Source: Rhodoluna lacicola (GTDB lineage: Bacteria > Actinomycetota > Actinomycetes > Actinomycetales > Microbacteriaceae). From it: a DNA stretch of 64,000 nt. The position numbers and the translations under genes were made by a program. The stretch is from the NCBI RefSeq assembly GCF_000699505.1, contig NZ_CP007490.1:930001-994000 (forward strand), read 5' to 3'. This document shows, piece by piece, positions 51,691 through 60,909 of the stretch. Numbering within the stretch: position 1 is the first letter of the stretch; the number at the start of each line of letters is the position of its first letter. The notes under the pieces were generated by a model, which saw only the letters and a list, made by a program, of their open reading frames with translations, was not told the origin of the DNA and did no database searches.

Positions 51691-53613
51691 TTACTTGCGG
51701 TCTGCTGCGCCGTTACCTAGCAACAACTTTTGCTTTTGCTTTGCTTTGTCATAACCCACGTAGGCCCGCTTAGTGCTATCAAGATCAGAAATTGGCATTA
51801 CTGGCACATCCCACCAACCTTCGCCATCTGGTGCGTAGATGAGCGGGTCGTTATTTATGTGAATCAGAACTGGACCACCGGTGTGCGCCTTAGCCTTCTT
51901 AACGGCAGCCTTTAGATCGCTTATTGAGCTAGGTCCGGGCTCAACGCGAATCACTTTGACGCCGTAGCTCTCAGCATTTGCGGCTAGGTCGATTGGCAGC
52001 AGGTCACCAGTTTCGTGATTGTTGCCAGCCTCATCGCGGTAGCGGTACTTGGTTCCGTACCTTTGCGAACCAACGTCCTCAGAAAGGTGCCCGATAGACG
52101 CGTAACCGTGGTTTTGAATCAGCACGGTGATGAACTTCAAACGTTCTGCAACCGCGGTCACTAGTTCGCTGTGCATCATTAGGTAAGAGCCGTCGCCAAC
52201 CATCACGATCGCATCGCGAGTCTTGTCGGCACGCGCAACACCTAGTCCTGCTGCAATTTCGTAGCCCATGCAAGAAAACGCATACTCAACGTGGTAACCA
52301 AGGTCGTCACGCACCCGCCACAACTTGTGCAAGTCACCCGGTAGCGAACCAGCTGCGCAAATTACGACGTCACGTGGATCAGATGCTGCTTGAACCGCAC
52401 CGATAATTTCTGGCTGACCAGGTAGGTCACGTTTTTGATCTTCAAATGCAGCATCAACCGCTGCATCCCAGATTGACTTCTGCTTCGTGTACTCAGTCTC
52501 GTAATCGGCCGCTACGCGGTAGCCAGCAAGCTCTTCGGCAAGTTCATTGATTGACTCACGTGCATCGGCAACCACTGGAATAGCAGAGCCGTGCTTGAAA
52601 GCGTCAAATGAAGCAACGTTGATGTTGATGAACTTTACTTTTGGATTCTGGAACGCGGTACGGCTAGCGGTGGTGAAGTCACTGTAGCGAGTACCAATGC
52701 CGATGATCACGTCGGCCTCGGCCGCAATGCGGTTAGCGGCTGTAGTTCCGGTGGCACCAACGGCACCTAGGTTTTGTGCGTGATCCCAAACCAGCGAACC
52801 AACACCCGCCTGTGACATTCCAACCGGAATTCCAGTTTGCTCAACAAACTTGCGCAGATCGGTGTTGGCATCTGAATAAATAACTCCACCACCGGCAATG
52901 ATCATTGGGCTCTTTGCGCCACGGATTGCCTTGGCAACTTCGGCGATGATGCCACGATCCGGGCGTGGGCGGCGAATGTGCCACTCGCGATCGGCTAGGA
53001 ATTCCTCTGGAACATCAATCTCTTCTGCCTGAACATCTTCAGGTAGTGAAATGGTCACCGCACCGGTCTCTACTGGGTCGGTAAGCACACGCATCGCACC
53101 AAGCAAAGCAGAGTAGATCTGCTCGGGGCGAGTTACGCGGTCAAAAAATCGTGACAGTGGCTTGAAGGCATCATTCACAGTCAAGCTTGCATCGTTTGGT
53201 TGCTCCAACTGCTGCAACACCGGGTCAGCAACGCGATTTGCGAAAGTATCTGAGGGCAAAAGTAAAACCGGCAGGCGGTTGGTTGTTGCCACTGCCGCAG
53301 CGGTGAGCATGTTTGCTGCACCAGGGCCCACCGAAGCCGCACAGGCAAATGTTGAACGACGACGAGTCATTCGTGAGAAAGCGATGGACTCATGCCCCAT
53401 GGCCTGCTCGTTGCGAGCTTGGTGAAATGGCATCATCTTTGGATTGGTGACAGAAAGTTGTTTTAGCGCCTGACCAATACCAGCAACGTTGCCATGACCA
53501 AAGATTCCGTAGACACCCTCGATGGTGCGCACACGGATGTCGCCGTCGACGGTGTACTGGTGGGCTAGGAATTCAACTATTGCCTGACTTACAGACATTC
53601 TGCGAGTTGCCAT
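51691..53613 (-). CDS. iolD: 3D-(3,5/4)-trihydroxycyclohexane-1,2-dione hydrolase
   Basis: 640-residue ThDP-dependent enzyme that opens the cyclitol ring to give 5-deoxy-glucuronate. Features: VRTIEGVYGIFGHGNVAGIG at the N-terminus, RNEQAMGHESIAFSRMTRRR (Glu that activates ThDP), the central Rossmann-like domain, and the ThDP/Mg motif MVGDGSYLMMHSELVTAVAE with QNHGYASIGHLSEDVGSQRY. Length is as expected for IolD. Confidence 0.95.
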   Translation of the reverse strand: MATRRMSVSQAIVEFLAHQYTVDGDIRVRTIEGVYGIFGHGNVAGIGQALKQLSVTNPKMMPFHQARNEQAMGHESIAFSRMTRRRSTFACAASVGPGAANMLTAAAVATTNRLPVLLLPSDTFANRVADPVLQQLEQPNDASLTVNDAFKPLSRFFDRVTRPEQIYSALLGAMRVLTDPVETGAVTISLPEDVQAEEIDVPEEFLADREWHIRRPRPDRGIIAEVAKAIRGAKSPMIIAGGGVIYSDANTDLRKFVEQTGIPVGMSQAGVGSLVWDHAQNLGAVGATGTTAANRIAAEADVIIGIGTRYSDFTTASRTAFQNPKVKFININVASFDAFKHGSAIPVVADARESINELAEELAGYRVAADYETEYTKQKSIWDAAVDAAFEDQKRDLPGQPEIIGAVQAASDPRDVVICAAGSLPGDLHKLWRVRDDLGYHVEYAFSCMGYEIAAGLGVARADKTRDAIVMVGDGSYLMMHSELVTAVAERLKFITVLIQNHGYASIGHLSEDVGSQRYGTKYRYRDEAGNNHETGDLLPIDLAANAESYGVKVIRVEPGPSSISDLKAAVKKAKAHTGGPVLIHINNDPLIYAPDGEGWWDVPVMPISDLDSTKRAYVGYDKAKQKQKLLLGNGAADRK

Positions 53614-53631
53614 TTACTTACTTTCTTTTGC

Positions 53632-54525
53632 CTATTTTGTGTAAGGAAGTCTTGGATCTGGATCCTGGTGATGCCAGGTTTCACGAACCCAGGCGTGATT
53701 TGGATCATCGGTGATGTTCCAACTTCTATCTGGGTCTGGGCCTGCCATCACATTAAAGAAGTAAAGGTCTGCCCCTGGCGCTGCGGACACAGGTCCGTGC
53801 CAACCCCAAGGAACAAGACCCACATCACCTGAGCGAACCTCTGCAAGAACGTCGTACTCGCGTTCGTCAGAAGCATAACCGCGCAGGTATCCAACGGGAT
53901 CAGAATTTGCGGGTGCGGTGACAGTGCGTGAAACAGCGGTCTCAAAGTAATAAATCTCTTCAAGGTTTGATTCAACGCCTGGCACGTAGGTGTCGTGCTT
54001 GTGAGCCGGCACGCCAGACCAGTTTCCGGCCGGAACGATTACCTCAACCACGATGAAGCGGTCGGCATCTAAAGTTTCAGGAACGCCAAAGTTGTGTACC
54101 TGGCGACTTTCGCGACCGGCTCCACGAACGAAAACCGGCACTTCCTCTGCCTTGATGTAGCGCACCGGCTTGGTGTTTTTTGCTGGAGCCTCACCAACGG
54201 CAACTCGTCCATCACCAGAGATTTTTACCTCGGTGTCCACAGGTACATAAATTAAGTCGGCTGGGCCGTGAAACACCGATACCCGGCCGTTCAAGAATTG
54301 AGTCTTAAACGATGATTCGCCCGCTTCGCGATATTCAACCGTCAGACCCTTGCCTTCGAGCGGAAAGATAATGCGTTCGACTCCGTCGGCAGGGATGTGA
54401 AATGAATGCCCTTCAAGCAGGGTGCCGACCTTTAGGCCGGTGTGCTGCCAACCCTCTATCGAGGAGTCAACAACTACGTCCCAGCCATCTTGGCTGAGCT
54501 CACCCTTCTTGAAGAACCAATTCAT
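53632..54525 (-). CDS. iolB: 5-deoxy-glucuronate isomerase
   Basis: 297 residues of the KduI/IolB double cupin. It converts 5-deoxy-glucuronate to 2-deoxy-5-keto-gluconate. Metal-binding His and Glu are in SGVPAHKHDTYVPGVESNLE followed by EIYYFE, and VPWGWHGPVSAAPGADLYF. ATG at 54525 (MNWFFKKGEL) is used; the frame continues upstream over the end of iolA without conservation. Gaps to iolA and iolD are about 20 bases. Confidence 0.95.
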   Translation of the reverse strand: MNWFFKKGELSQDGWDVVVDSSIEGWQHTGLKVGTLLEGHSFHIPADGVERIIFPLEGKGLTVEYREAGESSFKTQFLNGRVSVFHGPADLIYVPVDTEVKISGDGRVAVGEAPAKNTKPVRYIKAEEVPVFVRGAGRESRQVHNFGVPETLDADRFIVVEVIVPAGNWSGVPAHKHDTYVPGVESNLEEIYYFETAVSRTVTAPANSDPVGYLRGYASDEREYDVLAEVRSGDVGLVPWGWHGPVSAAPGADLYFFNVMAGPDPDRSWNITDDPNHAWVRETWHHQDPDPRLPYTK

Positions 54526-54544
54526 TTCTATATCTTCTACGGTT

Positions 54545-56041
54545 TTAGTTCTGTGGGAAACCCAGGTTGATACCACCGTGGCTTGGGTCAAGCCAGCGTG
54601 ATGTCATGGTCTTCTCGCGAGTGAAGAACTTAACGCCCTCAACACCGTGAGCCTTAGTGTCACCAAATGCCGAATTCTTCCATCCACCAAATGAGTAGTA
54701 AGCAACTGGAACCGGGATTGGAACGTTGATACCAACCATGCCGACTTCGATTTCGTTCTGGAAACGACGCGCCGCTCCACCATCGTTGGTGAAGATTGCA
54801 ACACCGTTGCCGTACTCACCGTCGTTGATCAGCTTCACACCCTCGTCGTAGCTCTTTACGCGAACAACGTTAAGCACAGGGCCAAAGATTTCGTCTTTGT
54901 ACGCCTTTGAGGTTAGCGGAACATTGTCGATCAAGGTTGGGCCAAGCCAGAAACCGTTCTCGTCTCCGTCAAAGTTCTGCTTGCGACCATCAACGATGAT
55001 TCGCCCGCCATCCTTCTCTGCTATCTCGATGTAGCCAGCCACCTTGTCGCGGTGTTCCTTGGTAACCAATGGGCCCATGTCGCAACCACGACGACCGTCA
55101 CCGGTGCGAAGTTTGCCCATGCGCTCAACAATCTTTGCGATCAAATCGTCTGCAATTGGCTCCACTGCAACAGCAACAGAGATCGCCATGCAACGCTCAC
55201 CGGCAGAACCAAAGCCTGCGTTGATCATTGAGTCAGCAACTAGGTCTAGGTCAGCATCAGGAAGGATCAGTGCGTGGTTCTTTGCGCCACCAAGAGCCTG
55301 AACGCGCTTGCCGTGCTTTGAGCCCTCTTCATAGATGTACTTTGCCACCGGTGTTGAACCAACGAAAGAGATTGCTTTAATTCGCTGGTCTTCAAGCATG
55401 GCCTGCACAGTTGAGCGATTGCCGTTTAGAACGTTGAACACACCGTCTGGCAATCCTGCTTCTTTCCAGAGTTTTGCCATCCATAGGGTTGCACTAGGCA
55501 CCTTCTCTGATGGCTTCACTACAACAGTGTTTCCAGCAGCAATAGCAATTGGGAAGAACCACATTGGCACCATGGCTGGGAAGTTGAATGGAGAAATGAT
55601 TCCTACAACGCCAAGTGCCTGGCGAATTGAGTAAACATCTACACCCGATGAAGCGTTCTCGGTAAACATGCCTTTCAAAAGATGAGGCATGCCGGTAGCA
55701 AACTCAACGACCTCCTGGCCACGAGTAACTTCGCCCAGAGCATCGTCAAGAACCTTGCCGTGCTCCTCTGTGATTAGAGCGGCACACTCGTGCTTGCGCT
55801 CGTTTAGAAGTTCGCGGAACTTAAACATGATCGCCTGCTTGCGGGCCTGTGACATGTCGCGCCACTTTGGAAAAGCAGCTTGCGCACTTGCAAAAGCAGC
55901 TTCGATCTCAGTTTCTCCGGCTACGTTTACCTGCTTGGTTGCGATACCAAGGGCTGGATCGGTAACTAAAACAACGTGATCAGGCTTTCCTGAAACTTCC
56001 TGGCCATTAATCCAGTGTGGGACTACAGGTAGATTGCTCAT
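54545..56041 (-). CDS. iolA: Methylmalonate/malonate-semialdehyde dehydrogenase (CoA-acylating)
   Basis: 498-residue aldehyde dehydrogenase. It converts malonic semialdehyde to acetyl-CoA at the end of the inositol route. The MmsA/IolA signatures are HWINGQEV at the start, VGIISPFNFPAMVPMWFFPI, KPSEKVPSATLWMAKL, the catalytic Cys in GFGSAGERCMAISVAVAV (the Arg-Cys-Met context of this class), and FFTREKTMTSRW at the end. Also called mmsA; valine breakdown use is possible, but the location argues for inositol. Confidence 0.95.
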   Translation of the reverse strand: MSNLPVVPHWINGQEVSGKPDHVVLVTDPALGIATKQVNVAGETEIEAAFASAQAAFPKWRDMSQARKQAIMFKFRELLNERKHECAALITEEHGKVLDDALGEVTRGQEVVEFATGMPHLLKGMFTENASSGVDVYSIRQALGVVGIISPFNFPAMVPMWFFPIAIAAGNTVVVKPSEKVPSATLWMAKLWKEAGLPDGVFNVLNGNRSTVQAMLEDQRIKAISFVGSTPVAKYIYEEGSKHGKRVQALGGAKNHALILPDADLDLVADSMINAGFGSAGERCMAISVAVAVEPIADDLIAKIVERMGKLRTGDGRRGCDMGPLVTKEHRDKVAGYIEIAEKDGGRIIVDGRKQNFDGDENGFWLGPTLIDNVPLTSKAYKDEIFGPVLNVVRVKSYDEGVKLINDGEYGNGVAIFTNDGGAARRFQNEIEVGMVGINVPIPVPVAYYSFGGWKNSAFGDTKAHGVEGVKFFTREKTMTSRWLDPSHGGINLGFPQN

Positions 56042-56059
56042 TTAATTTCCTTTTTGTAA

Positions 56060-56935
56060 TTAGCCGTGAACTAGTTTGACGGCGGTGTCGATGGCGGCTC
56101 CAACGTTGCCGTCTTGTGGATAGAGAAGACTGCGGCCAATAACAAGACCACGAACCCCAGGTAGCTCAAGAGCTTTTTCCCAGGCCGCATATGAATCGCT
56201 TTGGTCACCAACTGGATCTCCACCCAAAAGCAAGGTAGGTAGAGTGGTCGATTCCATGACTCGGGCCATGTTTTCGACAACAGGTAACTTCATCCAGGTG
56301 TAAGCAGATGAATTACCAAGACCATTTGCGATGCTGATTGAGTTGATTACAGCATCGGTGCTTAAGTCGTTGCGGATTTTTCCGTCAACCCACTCACTCA
56401 TGAACGGCTCAAGCATTATTGGCAGCTTGGCAGCGGCGGCTTCGTTCACCGCTTTGTGAGAAATCTCAAGCATGTTGGAAGTTCCTGCATCGCCAAGATT
56501 TACTCGGTTCAACATCTTGGCAAAGTCCAGACGGTCACGAATAATGCCGCTTATGTCATAACCGGTAATCCGGTCGTCCATTTCAAATGAAGCTCCGCGA
56601 AGACCACCGCGGTTTAGCGAACCAACGACCAATTTGCCCTCAAGGCAACCAAGCAGTGCAAGGTCATCAATGATGTCAGGTGTTCCCAGAACACCATCTA
56701 CGCCTGGTCGCGACAGCGCCGTGGCAAGACGCTGCAGCAGGTCGTAGCGATTCTCCATGGCGCGCGGATTGTCTCTAACCGCTAAAGCATTTCGGGCCGG
56801 GTGATCCGCGGCAATTATGAATAGTCGGCCATCCCCCTGGATTACGTCACGACGAGTTCGAGAAGCATAAACCTCAGCAATTTTTTCAGGGTTGCTAGCG
56901 CGAACCTCACGCAACTTTGCAAAGTCCAAAGTCAT
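56060..56935 (-). CDS. Cgl0158-type (beta/alpha)8-barrel protein, probable aldolase of inositol pathway
   Basis: 291 residues. LFIIAADHPARNALAV near residue 40 is the entry of a class I aldolase-like barrel; GVDGVLGTPDIIDDLALLG, IMLEPFMSEWVDGKIRNDLS and LLLGGDPVGDQSDSYAAWEK follow. The same family sits beside iolC in corynebacterial iol clusters. It probably cleaves 2-deoxy-5-keto-gluconate-6-phosphate to DHAP and malonic semialdehyde, the job of IolJ in Bacillus. The stop of iolC overlaps its start by one base. Function is inferred from gap-filling. Confidence 0.8.
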   Translation of the reverse strand: MTLDFAKLREVRASNPEKIAEVYASRTRRDVIQGDGRLFIIAADHPARNALAVRDNPRAMENRYDLLQRLATALSRPGVDGVLGTPDIIDDLALLGCLEGKLVVGSLNRGGLRGASFEMDDRITGYDISGIIRDRLDFAKMLNRVNLGDAGTSNMLEISHKAVNEAAAAKLPIMLEPFMSEWVDGKIRNDLSTDAVINSISIANGLGNSSAYTWMKLPVVENMARVMESTTLPTLLLGGDPVGDQSDSYAAWEKALELPGVRGLVIGRSLLYPQDGNVGAAIDTAVKLVHG

Positions 56936-57891
56936 TACTTCATTCCCTTCACAATGTCTTCAACCTCTTCGAAACTTGGCATTGCAGTAGAGCATTCCAA
57001 GCGACTTGCCACGATTGCGCCAGCCACGTTTGCGAACTTAAGAATTCGCTCAAGCCCCCAACCCTGCAAAACTCCATAGCAAAATGCGCCGCCGAAGCTG
57101 TCACCAGCACCAAGGCCATTAACCACGTCAACGAAGTAAGGAGGAACCTCTACGGTTTCATCGCGAGTCTTGGCAAGCACTCCCTTGGGGCCCTGCTTTA
57201 CGACCGCGATCTCCAGCCCGCGCTCCAGCAAAGCATCAGCCGCACGCATTGGTTCTGTCTCGCCAACCGCAACCTGACATTCCTCTTTATTGCCAATGGC
57301 AATCGTTGCGTGAGCTAATGCCTTTTCAACCTGCTCGGTGGCCAACTCAGGTGCAGACCAAAACATTGGTCGATAGTCAAGGTCAAGAATGGTGTGCTGT
57401 TTACGAGCCCGAGCATCCCATGCTGCAAAGTGCGCGGCGCGAGAAGGCTCTTGGCTCAGGCCGGTCACAGTTGACCAGTAAATTTTTGCGCTTTTGATGG
57501 CTTCAAGATCCAGTTCATCGGTGTTGATAACTAGATCCGGAGCCTTTGGTTCGCGGTAGAAATAAAGTGGAAAGTCGTCTGGTGGAAAAATTTCGCAAAA
57601 CACGACCGGAGTTGGCAGACCAGCTACCCCAGAGACGAATTCATCACTGACCCCTAGGCGAACCAACTCTTGGTGGATGAACTTACCAAACGGGTCGTTC
57701 CCGGTGCGAGTTATCACAGCGGACTTCAAACCGTATTTGGCGGCCGCAACGGCAACATTTGTAGCGCTTCCGCCCAGGAATTTGCCAAACGAGGTGACAT
57801 GCTCGAGGCCAACACCCACCTGGTGCGGGTAAACGTCAACGCTCACCCGGCCAATGGTGATTACGTCGTATGGCTGGTTGTTCTGAGTCAT
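56935..57891 (-). CDS. iolC: 5-dehydro-2-deoxygluconokinase
   Basis: 318 residues of the PfkB/ribokinase family. It phosphorylates 2-deoxy-5-keto-gluconate. Motifs: TIGRVSVDVYPHQVGVGLEH, FGKFLGGSATNVAVAAAKYG (PfkB signature 1) and the anion hole with catalytic Asp VVNGLGAGDSFGGAFCYGVL (signature 2). ATG at 57891 is chosen over TTG at 57903, which has its ribosome binding site too close. First gene of the main iol operon, with the shared 20-bp motif 58-77 bases upstream. Confidence 0.93.
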   Translation of the reverse strand: MTQNNQPYDVITIGRVSVDVYPHQVGVGLEHVTSFGKFLGGSATNVAVAAAKYGLKSAVITRTGNDPFGKFIHQELVRLGVSDEFVSGVAGLPTPVVFCEIFPPDDFPLYFYREPKAPDLVINTDELDLEAIKSAKIYWSTVTGLSQEPSRAAHFAAWDARARKQHTILDLDYRPMFWSAPELATEQVEKALAHATIAIGNKEECQVAVGETEPMRAADALLERGLEIAVVKQGPKGVLAKTRDETVEVPPYFVDVVNGLGAGDSFGGAFCYGVLQGWGLERILKFANVAGAIVASRLECSTAMPSFEEVEDIVKGMK

Positions 57892-57948
57892 GCTGTTTTG
57901 CAAACCTTCTTTTTAGTTTCACCTAATACTAAGCAGGCTAGCATACTT

Positions 57949-57968
57949 TGTCATAACATACTGACATA
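57949..57968 (-). promoter_or_regulatory. Candidate iol operator upstream of iolC
   Basis: On the plus strand TGTCATAACATACTGACATA, an inverted repeat TGTCA-N8-TGACA, just upstream of a TATGCT that could be the iolC -10 box. It matches the motif before gntR (46686-46705) at most positions, suggesting a common regulator. Confidence 0.6.
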
Positions 57969-57989
57969 CCGTTGCCGAATCGTGACAAA

Positions 57990-58178
57990 TTAGGTGGTGA
58001 AGAAGTGCCACCCCAGCCACCACCAGACCACCATTAGGGCGATGCGGGTGTTGCGCTGATGCATCAATCTGGCCACCAAATCCCCAAGCGGTGCCAAAAT
58101 CTCCGGCCTTAGGCGGCCAAACAGCCACGCGGCAAAGCCAAGCATCAAAACCGAGGCATATTCAATAATCGGGATCAC
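57990..58178 (-). CDS. Small membrane protein of unknown function
   Basis: 62 residues with two hydrophobic helices: IIEYASVLMLGFAAWLFGRL, then a short basic linker (LVARLMHQRNTRIALMVVWW) and a Trp-rich end (WLGWHF). The start GTG at 58178 overlaps the stop of the upstream gene as GTGA, which supports it being real. It resembles small uncharacterised actinobacterial membrane proteins (DUF6186-like, low certainty). Confidence 0.65.
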   Translation of the reverse strand: MIPIIEYASVLMLGFAAWLFGRLRPEILAPLGDLVARLMHQRNTRIALMVVWWWLGWHFFTT

Positions 58179-58765
58179 TTGGTGCCCCGTTTTCTGCGAA
58201 TCTGCAGCAGCCCCACGCCAATCAGCATCCATAGAGTCAGAAAAATAGCCCTTCCCCAAGGTGACTCCAAGGTTGGATTCACCAAAATAGAGATGGTTGG
58301 GTAGGTGGAGTCATCCTTGTAAACCGCTGCGAATATGTAGGCAAAAAGCTCTGAAACCGCCATTATCAAAGCCAGCGTGACCCAAACCCACTTGGTCCTC
58401 ATCATTTGTTTCGTGGCACCGGGTTTTGGTCCATGATCCCGGTAGTACACCATCGAGAGGGCTATCGGTGCCAGGGTTAGCAGCAAAACCCGATTCTGCC
58501 AACCATCGCGCTGGGTAAACAACAAGACACTGCAACTGATCAAAATCACCACACCGATAACCCAGCCGCTGATCTTTGGGCGCTCTGGCATGTGCCAGGG
58601 AACCCAACGCTTCCAATCCGCAATCAGTAATAGGCAACCGATGCCGAAAATAATTGCATCTCCAAAAGAACCGCGGTTGATGTGGAAGGCCGTTACAAAA
58701 ACCAGCACTGGTAGCCACGGATTGATGCCGCTAAGCACAACCTTCAACCACTGGGAAAGATACAT
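58175..58765 (-). CDS. Integral membrane protein of unknown function
   Basis: About 196 residues with roughly six helices: WLPVLVFVTAFHINRGSFGD, AIIFGIGCLLLIADW, ISGWVIGVVILISCSVLLF, RVLLLTLAPIALSMVYY, VWVTLALIMAVSELFAYIFA and RAIFLTLWMLIGVGLLQI. I recognise no family. ATG at 58765 is preferred because the upstream extension runs into the cysK promoter region. Translationally coupled to the 62-residue membrane protein, so they may act together. Confidence 0.65.
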   Translation of the reverse strand: MYLSQWLKVVLSGINPWLPVLVFVTAFHINRGSFGDAIIFGIGCLLLIADWKRWVPWHMPERPKISGWVIGVVILISCSVLLFTQRDGWQNRVLLLTLAPIALSMVYYRDHGPKPGATKQMMRTKWVWVTLALIMAVSELFAYIFAAVYKDDSTYPTISILVNPTLESPWGRAIFLTLWMLIGVGLLQIRRKRGTK

Positions 58766-58874
58766 AAAAATTAGGTTATCGGCAGAAACACATACCGTAA
58801 CAGAGAGAAACATCGGTGTCGTGCGCCAAATAAATAGGGCAAACTTAAACAAATACCTTAATTAGGAAGAACTC

Positions 58875-59825
58875 ATGGCTCTTTACAACGACATCACCGA
58901 AGCATTTGGCAACACCCCTTTGGTACGCCTAAACCGCGTGACCGATGGCGCGGCTGCACACGTTTACGCAAAGCTTGAGTTCTACAACCCTTCGAGTTCA
59001 GTCAAGGACCGCCTGGCTATTGCGATGGTAAATGCAGCCGAGGAATCCGGAGAACTGAAGCCTGGCGGAACGCTGATTGAGGCAACTTCAGGAAACACGG
59101 GAATTGGTCTGGCAATGGTTGGTGCCGCCCGCGGTTACCGAGTAATTATTGTGATGCCAGATTCTATGAGCCTTGAGCGCAAAGTGCTTACTCGCGCATA
59201 TGGTGCCGAAGTAATTCTTACTCCGGCAGCCGAGGGTATGACCGGGTCTGTTGCCAAGGCAGAAGCTCTTGGTAAAGAGATCCCGGGTGCAGTTTTGGTT
59301 CGCCAGTTCGATAACCCTGCCGGCCCAAAGATTCACCGCGAAACCACAGCTGAAGAAATTTGGAAAGACACCGATGGCAAAGTCGCCGCTTTGGTTGCTG
59401 GTTCCGGAACCGGCGGAACCATCACAGGAACTGGCCGTCGCCTGAAAGAACTCAACCCAGAAATCAAGGTTTATGCTGTTCAGCCGGCCGCATCACCTCT
59501 ACTTACCGGCGGTCAGGCAGCCGGTCACCCAATTGCCGGAATCGGACCAAACTTCATTCCAAGCATCCTTGACACCACCGTTTACGACGAAGTTATTTCG
59601 ATTGCTAACAGCGATGCATTCGAGTGGTCTCGCCGCGTTGGTGCCGAAGAAGGCATCCTTGCGGGCATTTCCTCTGGTGCAGCTGTAAAGGCTGCAGTTG
59701 ATGTAGCCCACAAACCTGAATTTGCTGGCAAGATTGTTGTAGTAATCATCCCGTCATTTGGTGAGCGTTATCTATCGACAACTCTTTACCGTGACATTCA
59801 AGAGGAATTCAACCCAACTAATTGA
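58875..59825 (+). CDS. cysK: Cysteine synthase A (O-acetylserine sulfhydrylase)
   Basis: 316 residues. Lys44 in [16 protein letters not shown] binds [13 protein letters not shown] (71-80) binds the substrate carboxylate, and [17 protein letters not shown] holds the phosphate. It makes cysteine from O-acetylserine and sulfide. Strong ribosome binding site TAGGAAGAACTC before the ATG. Its stop overlaps the cysE start (TTGA), so the two enzymes of cysteine synthesis are coupled. Confidence 0.96.
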   Translation: MALYNDITEAFGNTPLVRLNRVTDGAAAHVYAKLEFYNPSSSVKDRLAIAMVNAAEESGELKPGGTLIEATSGNTGIGLAMVGAARGYRVIIVMPDSMSLERKVLTRAYGAEVILTPAAEGMTGSVAKAEALGKEIPGAVLVRQFDNPAGPKIHRETTAEEIWKDTDGKVAALVAGSGTGGTITGTGRRLKELNPEIKVYAVQPAASPLLTGGQAAGHPIAGIGPNFIPSILDTTVYDEVISIANSDAFEWSRRVGAEEGILAGISSGAAVKAAVDVAHKPEFAGKIVVVIIPSFGERYLSTTLYRDIQEEFNPTN

Positions 59826-60328
59826 TACGTATAAGAGAAGACATCCAAGCCGGCTTGGCAAAAGATCCAGCCACAAGATCGGCTCTTGAGCTTTTCTTAA
59901 CTTCACCGGGCTTGCATGCCCTTTGGTCCCACCAAGTAGCCCACCTACTTTGGAAGTGGGGTTGGCACATTCCAGCCCGGATGCATTCCCAGTGGACTCG
60001 GTTTTGGACCGGAATCGAAATTCATCCCGGGGCAACGATCGGCCGTCGCGTAGTGATTGACCACGGCATGGGCGTGGTGATTGGTGAAACTGCAATCGTT
60101 GGTGATGACGTTTTGATCTATCACGGCGTAACCCTGGGTGGAAAAATCAATGATCGAGTGAAGCGCCACCCAACAATTGGCAACAACGTGTTACTGGGTG
60201 CGGGCGCAAAAATCATCGGTGATATTGAAATTGGTGACGGAGCAATGATTGGCGCTAACGCCGTAGTTACCAAGAACGTGCCCGCAGGCGCTGTGATTGT
60301 TGGCCCGCAAATCAAGCCGATTAATTAG
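59822..60328 (+). CDS. cysE: Serine O-acetyltransferase
   Basis: 168 residues, a short form. The N-terminal helical part includes [20 protein letters not shown] and [20 protein letters not shown]; the left-handed beta-helix has the hexapeptide repeats with [20 protein letters not shown] and YHGVTLGG (active-site His). It provides O-acetylserine for CysK. It lacks the long N-terminal extension of the E. coli enzyme, like EpsC-type enzymes. Start TTG at 59822. Confidence 0.95.
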   Translation: MIRIREDIQAGLAKDPATRSALELFLTSPGLHALWSHQVAHLLWKWGWHIPARMHSQWTRFWTGIEIHPGATIGRRVVIDHGMGVVIGETAIVGDDVLIYHGVTLGGKINDRVKRHPTIGNNVLLGAGAKIIGDIEIGDGAMIGANAVVTKNVPAGAVIVGPQIKPIN

Positions 60329-60342
60329 AGCGGGATATTTAA

Positions 60343-60795
60343 TTACTGCCAAGCTCCAATAATCAAACCTGCGATGGTCAAGCAAACAACATCTTGACCA
60401 ACTTCAATTAGCCAAACCTTCAAGGCGCTGTAGGGATTGCCGTTCGCCTGCCCGAAGAATCGGTGCGATAGCGACGCGAATGCTCCCAGGCCCACTCCAA
60501 ATACAAAACCGAGGAATGCGCCCTCTGCCCCACCAAGTGCCGGGTTGGCAAGTTTTGCAAGCTCAAGAATTACAGCCAGGGTTGCTACCTGGACCAATGC
60601 ACCCAAATAGGCCCCGCCAAACATCAGGGCCATTTCAGCCCCGGTGGTTTTTCCGTCGTTGGTTGGAACTTCGCGGCCCTGCGCTTTGATCCAAATTGGA
60701 TAGAAAGTCTTTGGGCCAAACCATATTGCGCCAATGGCGAAAGAGCTGATTGATGCCACAAATACCGCAAGCCAGTTGATTTGTGAGAAGTCCAT
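60343..60795 (-). CDS. DUF1761 membrane protein
   Basis: 150 residues with four hydrophobic helices. The family opening INWLAVFVASISSFAIGAIW then FGPKTFYPIWIKAQG is clear, with a conserved Gly-rich third helix. Function of the family is unknown. ATG at 60795 (MDFSQINWL) is chosen; the extension beyond it lies in the promoter area of the small Cys-rich gene. Confidence 0.8.
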   Translation of the reverse strand: MDFSQINWLAVFVASISSFAIGAIWFGPKTFYPIWIKAQGREVPTNDGKTTGAEMALMFGGAYLGALVQVATLAVILELAKLANPALGGAEGAFLGFVFGVGLGAFASLSHRFFGQANGNPYSALKVWLIEVGQDVVCLTIAGLIIGAWQ

Positions 60796-60839
60796 CGGGT
60801 GTGCTTTCTGTGTCTTTACTGACAGGCAGACGCACTGTC

Positions 60840-60867
60840 TTGACAACAGTATAAGTAGGCGTAATCT
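60840..60867 (+). promoter_or_regulatory. Probable sigma-70-type promoter of the Cys-rich peptide gene
   Basis: TTGACA (60840-60845), a 16-base spacer, then TAATCT (60862-60867), pointing at the small gene at 60910. The -35 box is consensus and the -10 box is weak. Confidence 0.5.
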
Positions 60868-60909
60868 GAAAGCGAAGCCAGATAACCACTGGCCCAGAAG
60901 GAGATAAAC

